A DNA stretch of 64,000 nt from NCBI RefSeq assembly GCF_964199755.1, contig NC_133897.1:115143579-115207578 (forward strand), read 5' to 3'. Below are positions 37,661-54,131 of this stretch, piece by piece (the first letter of the stretch is position 1; each line of letters begins with the position of its first letter). Below the pieces are notes generated by a model, which ran no database searches, had not been told where the DNA came from, and saw only the letters and a program-made list of their open reading frames with translations. The position numbers were made by a program, and so were the translations under genes. The DNA is from Larus michahellis. Lineage: Eukaryota > Chordata > Aves > Charadriiformes > Laridae.

Positions 37661-39297
37661 TAGAGGAGACGGGCTGCTGGGGCAGCAGAAAGACTGAGAT
37701 CAACAAACCGGTAATGAAAGCAAAGCATGCCCCCATAATTACACTTGTGCATCAACAAAGAATGCTTTTTTTTTTTTTGCCTTGTTTTTTTTTTTTTTTT
37801 TTAAAAATAAGTAGTTCAGCGGGAGGAAAGAGGAGACAAGTCTCTGCTCTTTGTTTTGAGCGTGCCGTACCTCGGAGAGTAATTTAACAGTGTCCTCGCT
37901 GAGAACACCCTTCTTTTTCTGGGAAAAATACTAAAGGAGTAAATGGGACACAAAATTACCACATAGGTGGTAATCCGGGAATAGGAGAGAAAATAAATGA
38001 GATTTAAAAGCTGAACGGGGGAAGGGGAGCAAGATTTTATTTTTTTTTTGGGTGCTTACTTAATCACCTTTCAGTGCAATGCATTGAACTTTGCGAATTG
38101 TGTTCTACTTGCTGCTGTCATATTTTGCTCCCTCAAAGGAAAAATAATCGGACACTCAAAAAGAGAAAGGGGGGAGGGGATCCTGCCCCTCGGTAGCATG
38201 AAGGAATATCTTCCAAAAAGAATTGCAACAGTGCAGGAATTGTTCCTACACGCTGCATTTTGTAGCTCAGATCACTGGAACAGTGAGATGCCTTCTGATG
38301 ATCCAGTAAAACAAAAGCCATAAACGCTCAGTGTTCAGTCCCCTGCCAGTTTCCCTACAAGCAGTCATTACCATTTCCCCAGGTGACTCGCAAAGGTTTG
38401 CTCCTCCTTTAATAAGATTTGGCATGCCATCTCTTACCTGCCAGCCACCATCTCCCCTTTCTGGGGGAGGGGAAGGCGGGGGCGGGGGGGAGCTGGAATT
38501 TGCTGCTGTTACATAACGGTTACCTGGAGCATCACACGTGTTCCCAAACCAGGGATGACTCTGGACCGCAGGCGGGAGGTGAATTTCTGTAATATTGCAG
38601 ATCAAGTGCAAATGGCTGGGAAGAAACTTTCACAGGGCACTGCTTTCCAGTGTTCAAATGTTTCCCTTGTGCGTTTCACAGTAATTCCTTTCCCACTCAT
38701 TTAAGAAAGGCAAGTAATAAGTTTAACCCTCCCCCCAGTAATGTGTAAGTAGTCTAATGAAACAAATGGTATCTATAGATCAAATATACTGCCTTCCTGC
38801 ATTTATTTCCCCCATCCTCTCAAATCCCACGTGACATCATTAACCACAGTGTGCAGCATAACCCCAGACCCCATTAGGGAGTGGGGCTCAGGGTAGGGAG
38901 GCCGTCAGCATCCTCTGAGCTACAGCGCTTTGCAAGCTCCTTTTGAGACCAGCAAGATCATTTTTTTTATTGTTGTTTACACCAGCAGATACCACTCCCT
39001 CTATCAGTTACCTAGAGTGTAAAGAAATTAATTAGCTGTTTAACAAGAGCGTAGTGGGGCACACAGCTGCTTTGCTACCTAGCGTTGCTTAATTGTCTGT
39101 CTTGTCAGTCTGCCTGTCTCTTTCTCACGCACAGGAGCTGTACAAGCATAGGAGATTGTCCTGTTGGTGTCAACCCCTGTCCCATTTGTCGATGGTTTTA
39201 ATTAGCAGGATTTGAATGAGGAACAGCAAACACACACCTTTTTTGCTGCAGGTCTGCCCCTGGTCCTCATCCTCTTCTCTTCTCCTTTTCACTGCAG
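37098..39297 (+). other. Probable TMEM200C intron 1 (5' UTR intron)
   Basis: The proposed donor is at 37098 (GTAAGTGA) and the acceptor at 39296-39297, after a long pyrimidine tract ending TTTTCACTGCAG. A second possible acceptor is at 39251-39252 (TTTTTTGCTGCAG). The intron contains two T runs at about 37769-37802 that flank a GCCTTG, and an E-box with the sequence CACGTGAC at 38828-38835. The structure is inferred from splice signals and the known TMEM200 layout of a coding region in one exon. It is not proven by transcript data. Confidence 0.55.
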
Positions 39298-39334
39298 GAG
39301 CTGGAGCGGCCATAGGGGGCAGTGCTCTGGGTAG

Positions 39335-40990
<1,656 letters not shown>

Positions 40991-41695
40991 ACAAGACCGA
41001 GAAGGCACGAGGACACCTTGCAACCCTCCACACCTTCCCCCCCTTCTCCATCTCCTTGTGGACTTAGGAAACCGATCAATATCCAAAGAGCTGCAGTATG
41101 TTACCCTTGAAAATTGAATTCCGTAAATCCTGTAGATGAATTCAGGAAGAAAAAGAAAATCCTTTCTGTCCGATTGTGATTGTATGTTCCATGCAAGCCA
41201 AATTGTATTAAATATCCACAGTCCAGTAAGTTCTTTGGATCAGATTAATACAATTTCGGACAGTATAACTGTGCACTTTACTGTTTTGATTTCCAAGTGC
41301 CCCTTCTTCTCCTCTGATTTCTTTCTTGCTGATTTGCCACTAACTGCTTGAGAACTGCAGGCACCTTTTTAAGCTCAAGAGCAACGTGGTCTTCAGATCA
41401 AGAAAGCCGAGCTCTCTCTTTGTTTTGGTTCAATCACTAAAAAGTTTGCAAGGCCTTAAGGATGACGTACCTTGACAAAGAATGAGTTTGTTTAAATTCT
41501 GGAAAAAAAAAAAAAAAGACAATTTAGAAGAGACTGGAGTGGAACAGAGCTCTGATGATTTAGTTAAAACCATTACATTCCTGAATCCAAAATACCTACT
41601 ACTACGTGATACTTTATTGAGTATTATTACACATGTATTGACTAATAGCATTAAAAGATTTTTTTTTTTTAAATAAAACATTTGCAAACAAAACT
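40991..41695 (+). other. TMEM200C: TMEM200C 3' UTR
   Basis: Non-coding sequence directly after the TMEM200C stop, T-rich in its second half. The first canonical AATAAA in this strand is at 41672. Longer alternative UTRs are possible because further AATAAA-like hexamers occur downstream (for example near 41847 and 42636). Confidence 0.6.
41672..41677 (+). terminator. Candidate poly(A) signal of TMEM200C
   Basis: AATAAA following a T11 tract, about 680 bases past the stop. A strong GU-rich element just downstream is not obvious, so the site is plausible but unproven. Confidence 0.5.
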
Positions 41696-44600
41696 GCCAC
41701 ACAAAAAAAGTCCTTTATTTTGGTAAGTAATTACAGATATCAGAAACCTTTCATTTTATACTGTGAAAGATTATAGAGAAGCCGTGAGGCCAAAGGTTTG
41801 CTTATGCTTTTAAGTGGGTAATTAATCGTTTAGGAGTAATTTTAAAATAAATACTGGTTCAGTCTCTGAGAAACCACACTTTAATTCAATCAGCAGATTC
41901 TGTCTTCTTTTCTAACAGCGCTCTGTGACAGCTGAAGAAATGTGAGATTTTGACATGCTAAGGAAAAAAATTTTTTAAAGGTTTGACCTTCTATTAAAAT
42001 TAGATTTTTTGTGAGTAACACATTAATCTCAAACTGCAGCATATTCTTTCTGGATTTTTCACTTTCTTTATAACCGTTTGCATTAAGCCTTTCTGCTGGT
42101 ACGCTTCCTATGCGTGAATGCATGTACGTAAGCTTAATTTTAAAGCATAATGATAGCCCTGTCAATCTCATAGCAATTGGCCCTATTGAAGTCAGTGAAG
42201 GTTTCTTACTGACTTTGGCGTGGTAAGGATTTCTTGCTGTCTGAGGAAAGCATCAGGTTTCCTGAAGGCTGGAGAATGCCTTGTCTGTAAGCACATTTTT
42301 GGTAAATTGATGAGCTGTTTCATTTTCGTAGCTGCAGCACGGCAGGCACTCTTTCATTTTGCCAAAACAGTTTTATATGCTCAGAAGATTGTGTCAATAC
42401 TGTGGATTTTAAATACGGAGGTAGCATTTCACTACTACAGGAAGAGAAATCGACACTAAACAAATACAATATGTAGGCAAGAGTGTTTCCATTGCGATTA
42501 ATTTTTTCTTGTGATTTCATGTTTTAAAATGCTTAGTTACATATTTAACTACTTACATTACAATACCTTGCAAAATGGAATATAACAATCACTAAATGCA
42601 AGTGCATTTAGTAATCCAGCAAAATCCTGTATTAAATAAAGCCAATTTAAAAGAAAAGAAGAAAAAAGACGAACATTTGCCACGTCAGAGTCCTGAAGCT
42701 GGAGAAGCAGAAAGTGCTTGTTCTCTAGAGCAACGGAGGCATCCAGGTGGCAATATCTTTCCTCCTGTCACTGGCAAACAGTAAATTGACAACATGAACA
42801 ACAGCATGGCATTTTTTGCTATCAAACTGCTAGCACACAGCTGGCCAGAGTATGTTGTAAATCTGCCTGGACTGGCATGGGGTCAATTAGGTGCCACATC
42901 AAGTGGCAAGTGGGCCAGTGTTTGCACAGGACTTTCAGTTCCCCGTGGGTGATGGCTCTGGGCTTCTGCTCCTTCTCCTGTGACTTCCAGCAAGATTTAT
43001 GAGATGCATCTGAGCAGCATTACCTGGTGTTGATGGAGATGCTAGTTATTGACCCAGCCGAAGACACCCTGTTTGTTATCTTCCACACGAAAGCCCTTCA
43101 TGGAGTTGCAAGGGAAGAGGCGAGTGACGGGTGCTACTTACTGGGGCATGGGGTCCTCGTGAAGATGTGGCAGGGGTTTGTTTTATTCTGAGAGGGGGAA
43201 ACAAATGCTTTTTAAAATATTCTTAGTAAATATTTCTTTAGTCATCCAAATCTACAGTGTGCTCTGAAAAAACCCCTCAACTTTAAAAAAGCCTCTGGGT
43301 ACCCCTTAGATTGATTTAAAATAAAGCAGACCAGTAATTCCTCTGATGATTAATTTACTGCAAAGCCTTCTGAATAGCAAAATTACAACAGAGTTTGGGT
43401 TTATTAAGTAAAATTATAGCTTGTTCCTGTGTTGCCAAAAAAGGTGTGAAACATGCACTTTCATCAGGCAAGCTGGATTTTATATAACAGCAGCCAGAAG
43501 TGATTTGTAACATATAGATTAATAAGCAGAGAAAGCTGCTTCTCTCCGTTTGCAAGTTAGCCAAAAATCTCTCATTATTTTTGCAAATTTATTAATTAAA
43601 ACTATTTGTTCAGCCACTTAGGCGGTGGTGGAGTTGGAGTCAGAAACTTTTGTTTAAAATTCAAGATGGGCAAGTTAGTTTAAGAGGCCGGTGTTGGAAA
43701 AACGGCTGAGAAATTCACCCCCTGTGCCCCAGCCGTGACTGTTGTCAGTACCATTAGCCTTGGAGAGAAATGCCGTGGCTGGGAAGGAGCTGAACCTTTC
43801 CTGGTGGTACCAGCAGGTGATGGGAGTGCTGAAGTTTGTGCGTTGACCTCTTCTTGAGTTTCTTCCAGCTGGCCCTGACCGCTTCTCAGGACAGCCAGGC
43901 TGCCTCTTGGCCATTGTTTGCTCATCCTGTCACTTGCTTATGCGTTTTTCTCCCATCTAGTTTCTTGCTTTTAACCTTCATCTCCAGCGTCCTGCCACCA
44001 AGTGCTTCCTCCACAGTCTTTGTTAAGAGCCAAGAAGCTGCCTCTGCTCACCAGTATCTGCCTGCCTGCGTGTTGTGGAAAGAGATGTGCTCCCACACAA
44101 AATGTTTATTACGAAGGAATTGTTAGTCTCCTTATTTAAAAAGTGGTATTCCTGAAGATATGTTAAGCTACAATACCTAGGCATAAATCTTTGCTATGGA
44201 AAAATCAGATTTTGGTCCAGAAATGCATGCTTTGTTTTGGTTTTTTTTTTTTTAGCATAGAGAAGTGCTATGATATTTATATAAAATTTCCAGAGGAAAA
44301 GTTAATTTCTGCCTGAACCCTCAGAATATTCCCATCACTGGATAGAAGGCTGCGTCCGTTTGTTATGAGCATAGATGCTGCTTGGACCGGTCTGAGGACA
44401 TGGGCAAATGCCCTAATTGTACTTCAGTCATGCTGCTCTTTATTACAAAATCCTCAGGACCCTGGAGAAGCTGCTGACACGATCATACTGTAACCCAGTT
44501 CTGGCTCAGTTTTCACTGGCTAGCAAAGTATTTAAAATCCTTGCGTTAACCTGGCTCATTTGGCTGAACTGATTTACTGAACTCCCCAGCTGTTGACATA

Positions 44601-47600
44601 TCAGCTGATCTACTACGAAAGACTAGAGCTCTACTAAATCTACTCTAGAGGGTAGATTTATTAGCCTGTATTGTTTAGATACATTTTTAACAGCCTTTTC
44701 AAGGGCTGATGCTGTCCAACAGTGAGTAATAGTGAACGCACAAACATCAAATTAGGTAACTGTTAATACAGTTGTAAGTCTGCAGTCTGAGATAGACTGT
44801 GGATTTCCATAACAGCCAAAACAGTTTACACAGAAGTAGCAATGTGACTTCAATTAAACAATATTTTTTATTAAAAGTAATGGAGATGGCATGATAAAGC
44901 TTATTGGATTTCAGCAGGAGGAATAGCCTTTGACAACACTTAGCCGTTTTTCTTTCTGAGCAAGAACATGTTCATGTGGATGCAATAAAACAGGACTGCA
45001 TTTATGGTAAGAAATGAGAATTACTAATAATTTAAGTAGATCACCAATTAATGCTTTGCCTCGTTAACGTATTTCAGTCCCTCAGATTTCTCTCTGCATG
45101 TGAAAAGAGGGAAAGAGAGGGGGAGAAAGAAAAGAAAGCAACAACCAGCCTCTGGCTGTAACCTAGCCAGAAACCAGACCTTGCTACACCAAACCCATGC
45201 AAAATACGAGCGCCCAGTGCTGGCTGACAATTACTATGTTAATAACTAATATAAGTATAGATGCTTTTGGTCTTTTTTTTCTTCTAGAGCAAATACACCA
45301 AACTTTCCTCATGAAGAAATGCTTTCCCTATCAACTCTCCAAGACTGTCAATAGCAATAATGCAATGCTTTATCCAGGCTGCTTAAATCCTATTTTTCAG
45401 TTTGGGCCCACAAACAGTGGACGAGATGCCCGGCAGCTGCGGGCATGATCTGAGAGGATAAATACGGTCTCACAGCCACAGGAAAAAAATCTCCCATGGA
45501 AGAGTATACTGTTATCGATTTTATTTCGGAATTCTCCTTTTTCCTTCCCCCTTTCTCCCCGTGACAAATTTGGTTCTGGTGAGGACATGTAACTGATACT
45601 CTCATACTGGAAGGCAGAAACAGGGAGAGATTGTTTGGCTGTAGAGAAGCAGCCGGTACCACGCTAAACTTCATGGCTAAAGTCAAAAATGGCAAGTAAA
45701 AAGTGAATGTTCAGCATCCAAGTGATTAATATATCATTTTCATATAGGTTTAAATGAACTCCAACTTTGAAGAAAACATAACCTGCAAGGCCAAAGTACA
45801 GTTATTGTGAAACAGTGGGAAGAACCATCACAATATTTACTGAAATATTTAAATACGTTGAAATGAATCACAGTTTGGTTGTTGGCTTTTTTTATATATA
45901 TATTCTGTGCATTCTAAAAGATAAGACATTGCAATACCCAGTGTCACATAAGGTAAGACGGTGCAATACCACCACGTAACCCAGGATTGCTCTTTGTTCA
46001 TCACCACTCGTAAGATTTGGTACCCAACCTGACTGGGAGCAGGCTGAGGCCACACCACACAGGCCCTATTTTGTTGCCATAAACTAAATTAGCCATTTGT
46101 AAAGGAACAGGACTTCATAACAGGACCACCAGTTCTGGCAAGAGTTGGAGCTGGCAATGACTTTGCAGAGGCGCTCGATACAGGGCGCAATGCAGCTCCC
46201 TTCACGCCTCGGAGCAGCATGGAAGCTTGTGGTAGGATCTCGCAAAATACTTCCTGCAAAAGCCTGGCAAACCAGCGTCTCTGAGGTCTGCCGCACAAGA
46301 GTCACCAGAGGCAGCTCCCTCAGGATAAATCTCCAATAAGCTAATATGATACTTTTGCAACACCGTGAAATAGCCTGCCTCCCTCATTCCTGAAGCGTAC
46401 TTTAGGTCTCTCTGAGGGATGTAGCGTGTTTTTACCTCACTGACTTTACAATCAAAATTCATTTCAAAGAAACGCAGTTTGGCCTCAGAACCTAATAGAA
46501 CTTATTGTTTAAAATGCTTATAGACACCCTATTAAAATAGCATCAGATCACCTCACAGTCCTTAATGTATTTGTCTGTAACATGCCTTGGGTACAGAGCG
46601 TGACTCTTTTCCTTGTAAAAACAAGGCACAGAGACACAGCCACAGATGAAGTGCGCAAAGACCAGATTTATTTTTTTAAAAGGGAGAAGAACAGAAACAC
46701 CAGTATGCAGTGATGACAGCACGCAAATACCTGCCTCTAAGTGATGTTTCCAAACCACGCAGGCAGTCTACTGTGGAACAGAGCCTTGAACGCTTGTCTT
46801 CCAACAGGAGATCCATCCCTCATCTTTAACAGAGCCCCTTTCTGCATGCGAGACACTGAAGTGCTAATCTTTTTCACTATCTTTCAGACGCATCGCACAC
46901 AATATCACAGGGAATACCTTCACAAAAGCATAAGACTTTCTGAAGACATGCCTGCAGAATATCTAAGGACTCAAGTGATACTAGGCAGCTGATGGCATTC
47001 CGTTTCAAATGAGGGACTTAAAATGAGAACAGCTAAAATCTGACGCTGCTTATTAGTTTACTGTGAGAACACAGCATAAGGTGATGATAGTAGCAGCTCT
47101 TTGGGTTTTGGAAACTTAAATCTGGCAGCTGGCACTGCTAACTTAACACTACAGGCTGCCTTGGTGCTTGAAAATGCAAACAGGACAGATCTTGCCCTTG
47201 TGTCTGCCTTTGCAAGGGGTACAGCGTCCAGGGCAGCAGCACTGAAACAAGGACGGGTGCTAAGGCGCACCTCTCGCCATCTGAGCAGACACTAATACAA
47301 GCAAGCTGTGGAAGGAAGTTGTTTCTTTTACAGCCTTAAACTAAAGTTTTGGTGTATCATCACCATAGTGAAGCAGTTGTGCTTTTTTAAGGAACTGCTT
47401 GGGACTAACATGGAGGAAAGGCGAGGGTGCCTTCCTAGGAATGTTCTTTGCAAGGATCTACTGCCTCTCCTCTGGCACACGGTGGGGAAAACCTGAATAA
47501 GAGCTGTAGGGAAAACCCGAATAAAAGCTGTAGCACAGCTGTGGGATCAGTGAGCTCCCAGTACTGCAGCAGCACGATGTCTTGATAGCCCTCTGGCTGG

Positions 47601-50600
47601 CCCATGCTTGTCACTGACAATCTGGGAGGAGAGGGAAAAGGGCACATGTTGAGCCATGGAAGGTCAGCAGCTTCTAGCCATCACCAGTTTGTAAGTCAGC
47701 TGCCAGCACTGCACCTAATGAGCCCCAGGAGTCACTCAAAGAGCAAAACAAGTCAACAAAATTGCAGGTTACATCACCACTGTGTCACCAAGAAGGCACT
47801 ATGGAAGATGGCAGGCAAAGGAAAGCAATAAGTCACCGAAGTTTCTGTTGCACTTGTCCTTGCAGTTTTGGGTTGTAAATGTTGCAGATGCACAGCAGCA
47901 GCACTTGGCCATTCCCATCTATAGCTGGCAGTGACTTCACTGTACCTCATCACAGCCTCCATAAGAGCTCTGTGCGGCTCTGCTAGCATCATCCTAGCCT
48001 AATGGAGGCAGGGAACCTTCCCTTGAACGGGAGAATCTAGTGCAATGGCTAAAACAAGCTGATACCTCACTCCCTTGCTTCCTTCCCACGCATCTGTCCT
48101 CTCCCTGAGAAGCTGGACCACCCCAGGACAACCAGGGCTACAGTGGGCATCTCCTCCCGCCTTGGCACACACATCCATCCTGTGTAGCTGCCTGATGAAT
48201 GCAGGGGAGCCAAGGGGCCCGAAGTCAAAGGAAGCTGACACATTCAAAGTAATTACATTTGTAAAGCAATATTAAGATAATGTTTGCTATATCTTTCATT
48301 TCACTGGCAAATTGGTCCAGTCCTCTGCTCAAATAAACATTTTATGCTGCCTAACGATTAACCATCAGGTTGAATTAATTCTCATATAGGCATCAGATTT
48401 CTCAACAGCAAAGTTTTCCAGCAAGCTGTATTAGGTATTTATCCAAAACATTCTGTAGAATATTGTGTTTTACTCTACTGTTGTAGGTAAATCTCACTGG
48501 GAATTTAGGCAAATATACTGTAGGTAACTCTGCCACCATAAAAAGGATAGAACTATGTTTTTCAGCAAAACTGATAAAGAAAGTGAACACAAGTATTTTA
48601 TTTAATGCCAGCCTAGGACTAATTAGGAAATTAAAGTGTAAATTATTAAAATTATTTAAAAATGAGTCGTGGATTCCTCTGAGCAGTTGGAATGCTTATA
48701 AGTTGCAGGGAAAATAAAGATTATCCCTAAATATCTTCAGATGTTCCTAAAACATTTCTTCTTTAACACAAAAATTGAATGCACGTAGCAATGTAGGAGA
48801 TGGAGAAGGCTTTTGTCAGCAGGAGCTTCAAGTGGCCTGGGTGGCATCAGTCGGTAATATATCCGTTTCAAACCCATGATGATAAACATGTTCCATACTA
48901 CAGTGCTGGATTGCCTAATCTTTTTTGCTTTCTTTCCTACCACATAATGTGATAGATTATTTGTATTACACATAGTAAATGGGAGCAATATCCAGCATGC
49001 AGCCTTCTCTTAAAAAGTCTGTCGTTGATGAACAGAGGGAGTATTTAGTCTTCATGACTCTGAAACAGTGATTAATGCACTGGTTTTACCATCTTAAAAT
49101 ACAGAAGTGTTAGCAGGTCTTGGTCTCTCAAGAAGAGTCCTGAGAATTGCTCTGTTTCTCATCTGTCAAGGGCTACAACTTAATCAGATTTTGTGTCAAT
49201 GAATAATTTTGTTACAGTACAGAGTGTAAGCAATTATGTTACACGTGCTCAAATCTGCATACTGCAGCAACACAGCATATACAAGTCATCATGTTTATGC
49301 ACAACTAAAATACATTACTTCTACATAGCCCAAAGAACTGAGCCAAATGCTGAAAACCAGAATTCTGGTGCAACACATGGAGAAACATATGCACTCAGGG
49401 TAAAACAGGTGTCCTAGATGGAGAAGGTAATGAGGAAATAGCTGATCTCATCACAGCAGTGATTTAAAGGCATAAGCGTGGTAATCAGAGCTGCTTGAAA
49501 TGGGAGGTTAGACTGAACCTCGCACAAGCCATCAAAAAAAAAAAAAAAAAAAGAAACCCAAATAACCCAAATAGTAACAGAAGGCAATGCGAAGGAGCTC
49601 AGCCCCAGCCCATGCATACACTGGTACCTCAAAAGGGAAAAGGGGCTTTCCCCACCAGCGCCACATCACACGTCAGGCACATGGGAAAGGGCCCAAGTTA
49701 AGACAGGAGCGATTCCCATGGCGGAGAGATCCTTAGTGCTAAGTTACTGCTTTTGGGCCCTGTGCCACTGTGGCTGGGGCAGCCTTGTGTCCTGCGTGGA
49801 CGTTGTGCCTCCAGAGACTGCTGGAGCGTTTCCTGCAATTGCAGGCTGCAGCGCAGAGACGGTCCTTTGGTGAGGAGCAGGGATACTGGCGGCAGGAGCA
49901 GCCTCAGCATCGCTCAGCTCGCCCTGCAGAGGAGCTCGGCACCCTCAGGAAGGGGAACATGGCAGAACCATTTCTTCCCCCTCCACCCCTGTTACACACA
50001 CCACATTAGTACTGGCTGTTATGTTTACATGTCCAAGTTTGGAGACAGCCTGAGACAGGACACTCTGTGACACCAAATCCTGCGTTTTGCTGCCGCTTCT
50101 CTTTGTCATCTGCATAAACTGAAGACTACATGCGCAACTTGTGACCGTTCTGTCTGATCTTGCACCGTCCTGCGTAGATGCTGGTTGTTTAAGCGCTGCT
50201 CTGCGAGGCCCTGATGCAGGCTTACTGCTACATTTGCTGCAATCCCATTTTGTGCCGGCTCCACTTTCCATTTGCGGTAAGTCAGCACCACATTTGCTCA
50301 GTTATTCCGAGTAGGATTACGGCAGCTCAGAGACTTTGTGATGGCTCAGTACCCCCATTACAACAGGGGCTCTGCAAACCAGAGCAAAATGGGCTTATAA
50401 GCAGCAGACTGACAGCTACCAAAGTGAACTAGCCCAGAGCTTTTACCAGCTTGAAGGGGTGACATTGGGCATCCTGCTCTGCAGCAACCGGCTGAGCCAT
50501 GAAAGCATCCCAGGGGTAAAAAGAACACGGTGCAGCAAGCACCACCCTTGCTGCAGGGTGTTCGCCACCCAGAAAAAGGGAGCAAAGGGTTCCTGCTGGG

Positions 50601-53600
50601 AAACACAGTCAGGTACAGAAGCATCGTGGAAGAGGTAGAAGAGTGGGACCCCATGCCAAACTAGATAAATGGAGTGGAGGGAGAATAAAACAGGAGAAAA
50701 GAATAAAACAGGAGAAAATAAACAGCAAAGGGAAAAGGCAGTGTTAAAGGAAGGTCCAGTGATGGGGTAATGAAGTAACTTTGCAGATTCTATGAATCTG
50801 CTCCTGACAATGGGAAAAAGAAGTGCATTTTCAGTTTTTGAGAGGCAGATTTAACTAAGTATATCTCCTGGGTATAAAGGAGCTAGGGAGACCCAATTTT
50901 AAGTATCACCTTCAGATGCACTACCACCTGGTTTCTATGCACAAAAATACTAGTCAGTTAAGCAATGGCTTAAAGTAAAAAAGTAAAAACCTTAAATTCC
51001 CACCTCTTGAAACTTGGTGAAAAAAGTTTTAAATAACATTTCAGAAAGCAGTTGTCAATGTTTTCAGCTGATCTTAAAAGCAGTTTTCTAACTTTAAGAT
51101 TGAAAGTCAATTTCTAGAATGGAAAAGAAAAAGCCCTGGGTGGACATTCAATACCTAAAATATCTTATTTTTTAGAAAGTACTTAATTTCTCTCCTGTGA
51201 GTGTGAAAAGTGTGCTTTGAGCTAAATATGTAGGCTTTTTAGCCTCTCTTTATGAGACTTGCTCCATGTTTCTGCTGCACAGGTCAGTGACTAAAACCCA
51301 TGGTAGGAAGCCAGCTTCAGAGGTGTTAAGCCTACACAGTGCCTGGATTTAAGCCCATCTGGGAGTGGTTTTGAGAAGGAAACCGTACAATACAATTACA
51401 CTAAGTTGCTTAGGATTTATGGGCCCCCAGATGCATCCTTCTGGCTCTGACTCTGGATAGTCACTTCCACAAAGAGAATATTTGCCAGAGTTTAAATATT
51501 CCCAAAATGAGGGCTTTTTGAATGGGGGTACTTATCCAATACAGCGTCTTTCAGTCCTGCAGCTGCTTTTAGTTTCGTGACTATATGATGAGAAAGAAAT
51601 GGAAGATTTCCTAATGGAGAAAAATCCACAGTTCTGATCTGATGCACCCCATGAAAACTCCAGGGTGCCATAAGCAAGACCCTCTCTTGGCTTAGCAGCT
51701 GCAGTCCTTCAGCTTGGGGTCAGGGTGACGATGCAAGAGCGTGGGACTGTACAAGAAACCGCTTCAAGGCCAGGTAGGGGATTTTTCTCATGGGACGTTT
51801 TTTAAAAATTGTTTTGTTGATTTTGTTGTGGGGTTTTTTTTTTTGTTTTGTTTGTTTGTTTTTTAAATATCGGGGTGCTGAAAAACAAGAGCAAGTTTTA
51901 GCAAAGGTGTTGGATTGAGGGATTATTCCCTTCGACCTGCACACAGAGAAACAATATAGGGCTTTTATTGTATGATATACTACCAAGGCAGAATACACAC
52001 AAGGACATGAAATGCCCCAAGAAGGTCAAATGGCTACTCACCCCTAAAACTGCCTGTTGCTAGTTGAAGAACCAGGCATTTAAGATGCCTGCAGCCAGAT
52101 GATCTTAGGGCTCCAGCCTGAAGCTACCACCTTTCTGATGGCTCTGCTGTGCCAACAGAAGAGCCTGGTATCTTCCTGACGTGAAGTGTAGGTGTATCTG
52201 CTCTCTTCTGCGTATGTAGAAAGCACAGGACCATGAGAAGGGAAAGCCAGCTGGACTAACCAATATGATTTTTAGTTATCGTAACTTAACCCACAGAAAC
52301 AGGGCTTTTGCTCAGTTGCACTTAACCCCTAAAAAATGTAGTGTCCAGAAGCAAGAGTTGTCCCAGCTGTTCAGATGGCAAAGGCCCAGGTGACATTTAG
52401 CGCCTAACAGTGACCAAAAACAGAATATTCCGGATAAGGTAGTGACAAAACACTCCTTCCTTTAGCTTTTGCATCCTGTTTATTAGAGTAGCTAGCTTAA
52501 CAAGCATCCAATTAAAACCAGCCAAGAAGCAGGGAGGTGCTGTTGTCAAAGCCTCCTCTCAACTTACTTGGAAAACAATCATCATTGCAGTGCAATTCAG
52601 CATTTACTTCTTTCCAAAAGAGAGAAAAAAAAAAAAAAATCACAGCCAGTGGGTAATATTTAATTCAAGTTCTCTCCCACCCCAGTTTTGTACCATTGTT
52701 TCAATAACTCAAGTTACATTAAACTAAACTCAATTAGAAGAAATTAACAGATTGCATTTGTCTTCCACATAAACTCCTAGTGCTTATAAAGAAAATTACT
52801 CAAAGGGAAAAAAATAGGCAAGTTAGAGACCATAAAGGGAAAAAAAATCATAGAAAAGGAACAGTAAATGCAGGGATCAAAGTACGAATCAAATTCACTT
52901 CTGGACCTAGATTTCACAGTGTAATTTCCCTACAGTAGTCGTAAAGAGGGACAATTAATCTGCTTTGGCAGTACAAAGTTATTTTCTTTTCAGAAACTGT
53001 CTCCCACCTGCTCTGCTCACATCAGAAGTGTCTAACAATCAAATACATTTCAATTAATTTGAATAAAAAACACCAGGGAACAAAAGCATGCATCCCCATA
53101 GCTAAAGCAGAGCACCAACAAAATTTAAGACTTACTTTATATTCTCAATCATAAGGCTGAAAAATATGCTGCTATGATTTGAACAGCATTACAGAAGTTT
53201 ATTTTGACTTGGTTGTCATTAGAGACTGAAGAGTTAAATACTGTATTCAGTAGATATTTGGTTTTAAGCACTATTCTAAGGTGTCAATAATACAATTAAT
53301 ACATCACAGTGACACAACTTAAGTATTTATTTTAACTTAATGTACCAACACAAGTGTATTATAGTCCCAAGATAAGAGAAATTAATTACCCTACAATCAT
53401 CACAATAAACCTAAACCAGAATTAAACTTAAATTGGAACCTGTACACATTAAAAATCCGAACATTTATGAGTGCAGGTTCACCACACATTTGCTACACTC
53501 CAGTGCCATCTGTCTATAAAAAGATAATTAACATTTTCAATAAGAAGTAGTACAGCTTGTTGTAAAGTGTACTTGGTGTGAGGCCATTGAATCCACTTAA

Positions 53601-54098
53601 ATTCATAAGACAAATGACATTGCTGATCTTTTACTGAATTAAGAAATCATTAAGAAACACTGTTTCCTCAGTGTATATTGAAAGCAAACTTTTCTGGAAA
53701 ATAAATTCATCCAGAATGTGCTGATACAGAGATGCTCTACGGAAGTCTCACTCTTAACTACTCCCCCAAATTAACCTTGGAGTCTTCCTCTAGCATTGAG
53801 CAATTTAGCTGCATTTTGAAGACCCCAGAGAAGCTGGGACTAACTACGCTCGAATTTGCATTTCGAAGACCATTTGGGGACAGCCTTTTGAAAGTCCACA
53901 ACCTTCAGTGGAGTGACACAAAAAATAAACGCTCTGCCAAGCACAGCAGCACAAGGGATCTGACACAGGCCCCGGTGGTGAGTACAAAGCCGGTTCATTA
54001 AATGCAGAGCCTTCCCTTTCCTCCCACACAGCCACCGGCTGGTGGGTTTTGTTTCCCCCCACTCTCTGCGAAAAGGGCACAAATACAGGTTTTGGTGG

Positions 54099-54125
<27 letters not shown>
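54099..54125. repeat. T27 homopolymer
   Basis: A 27-nt uninterrupted T run. No retroposon body was recognised beside it, so it need not be a poly(A) tail on the opposite strand. Confidence 0.95.

Positions 54126-54131
<6 letters not shown>

Noticed and set aside
36342..37887. Several long open frames on both strands (199 to 334 codons)
   Set aside because: They lie in the CpG island, overlap each other in most frames, and read as Pro/Arg/Gly/Ala low complexity with no domain. Stop codons are simply rare in such GC-rich DNA.
46084..46462. Minus-strand frames suggestive of a processed pseudogene
   Set aside because: No parent protein could be recognised, no poly(A) tail or target duplication was seen, and the frames switch without a consistent pattern.
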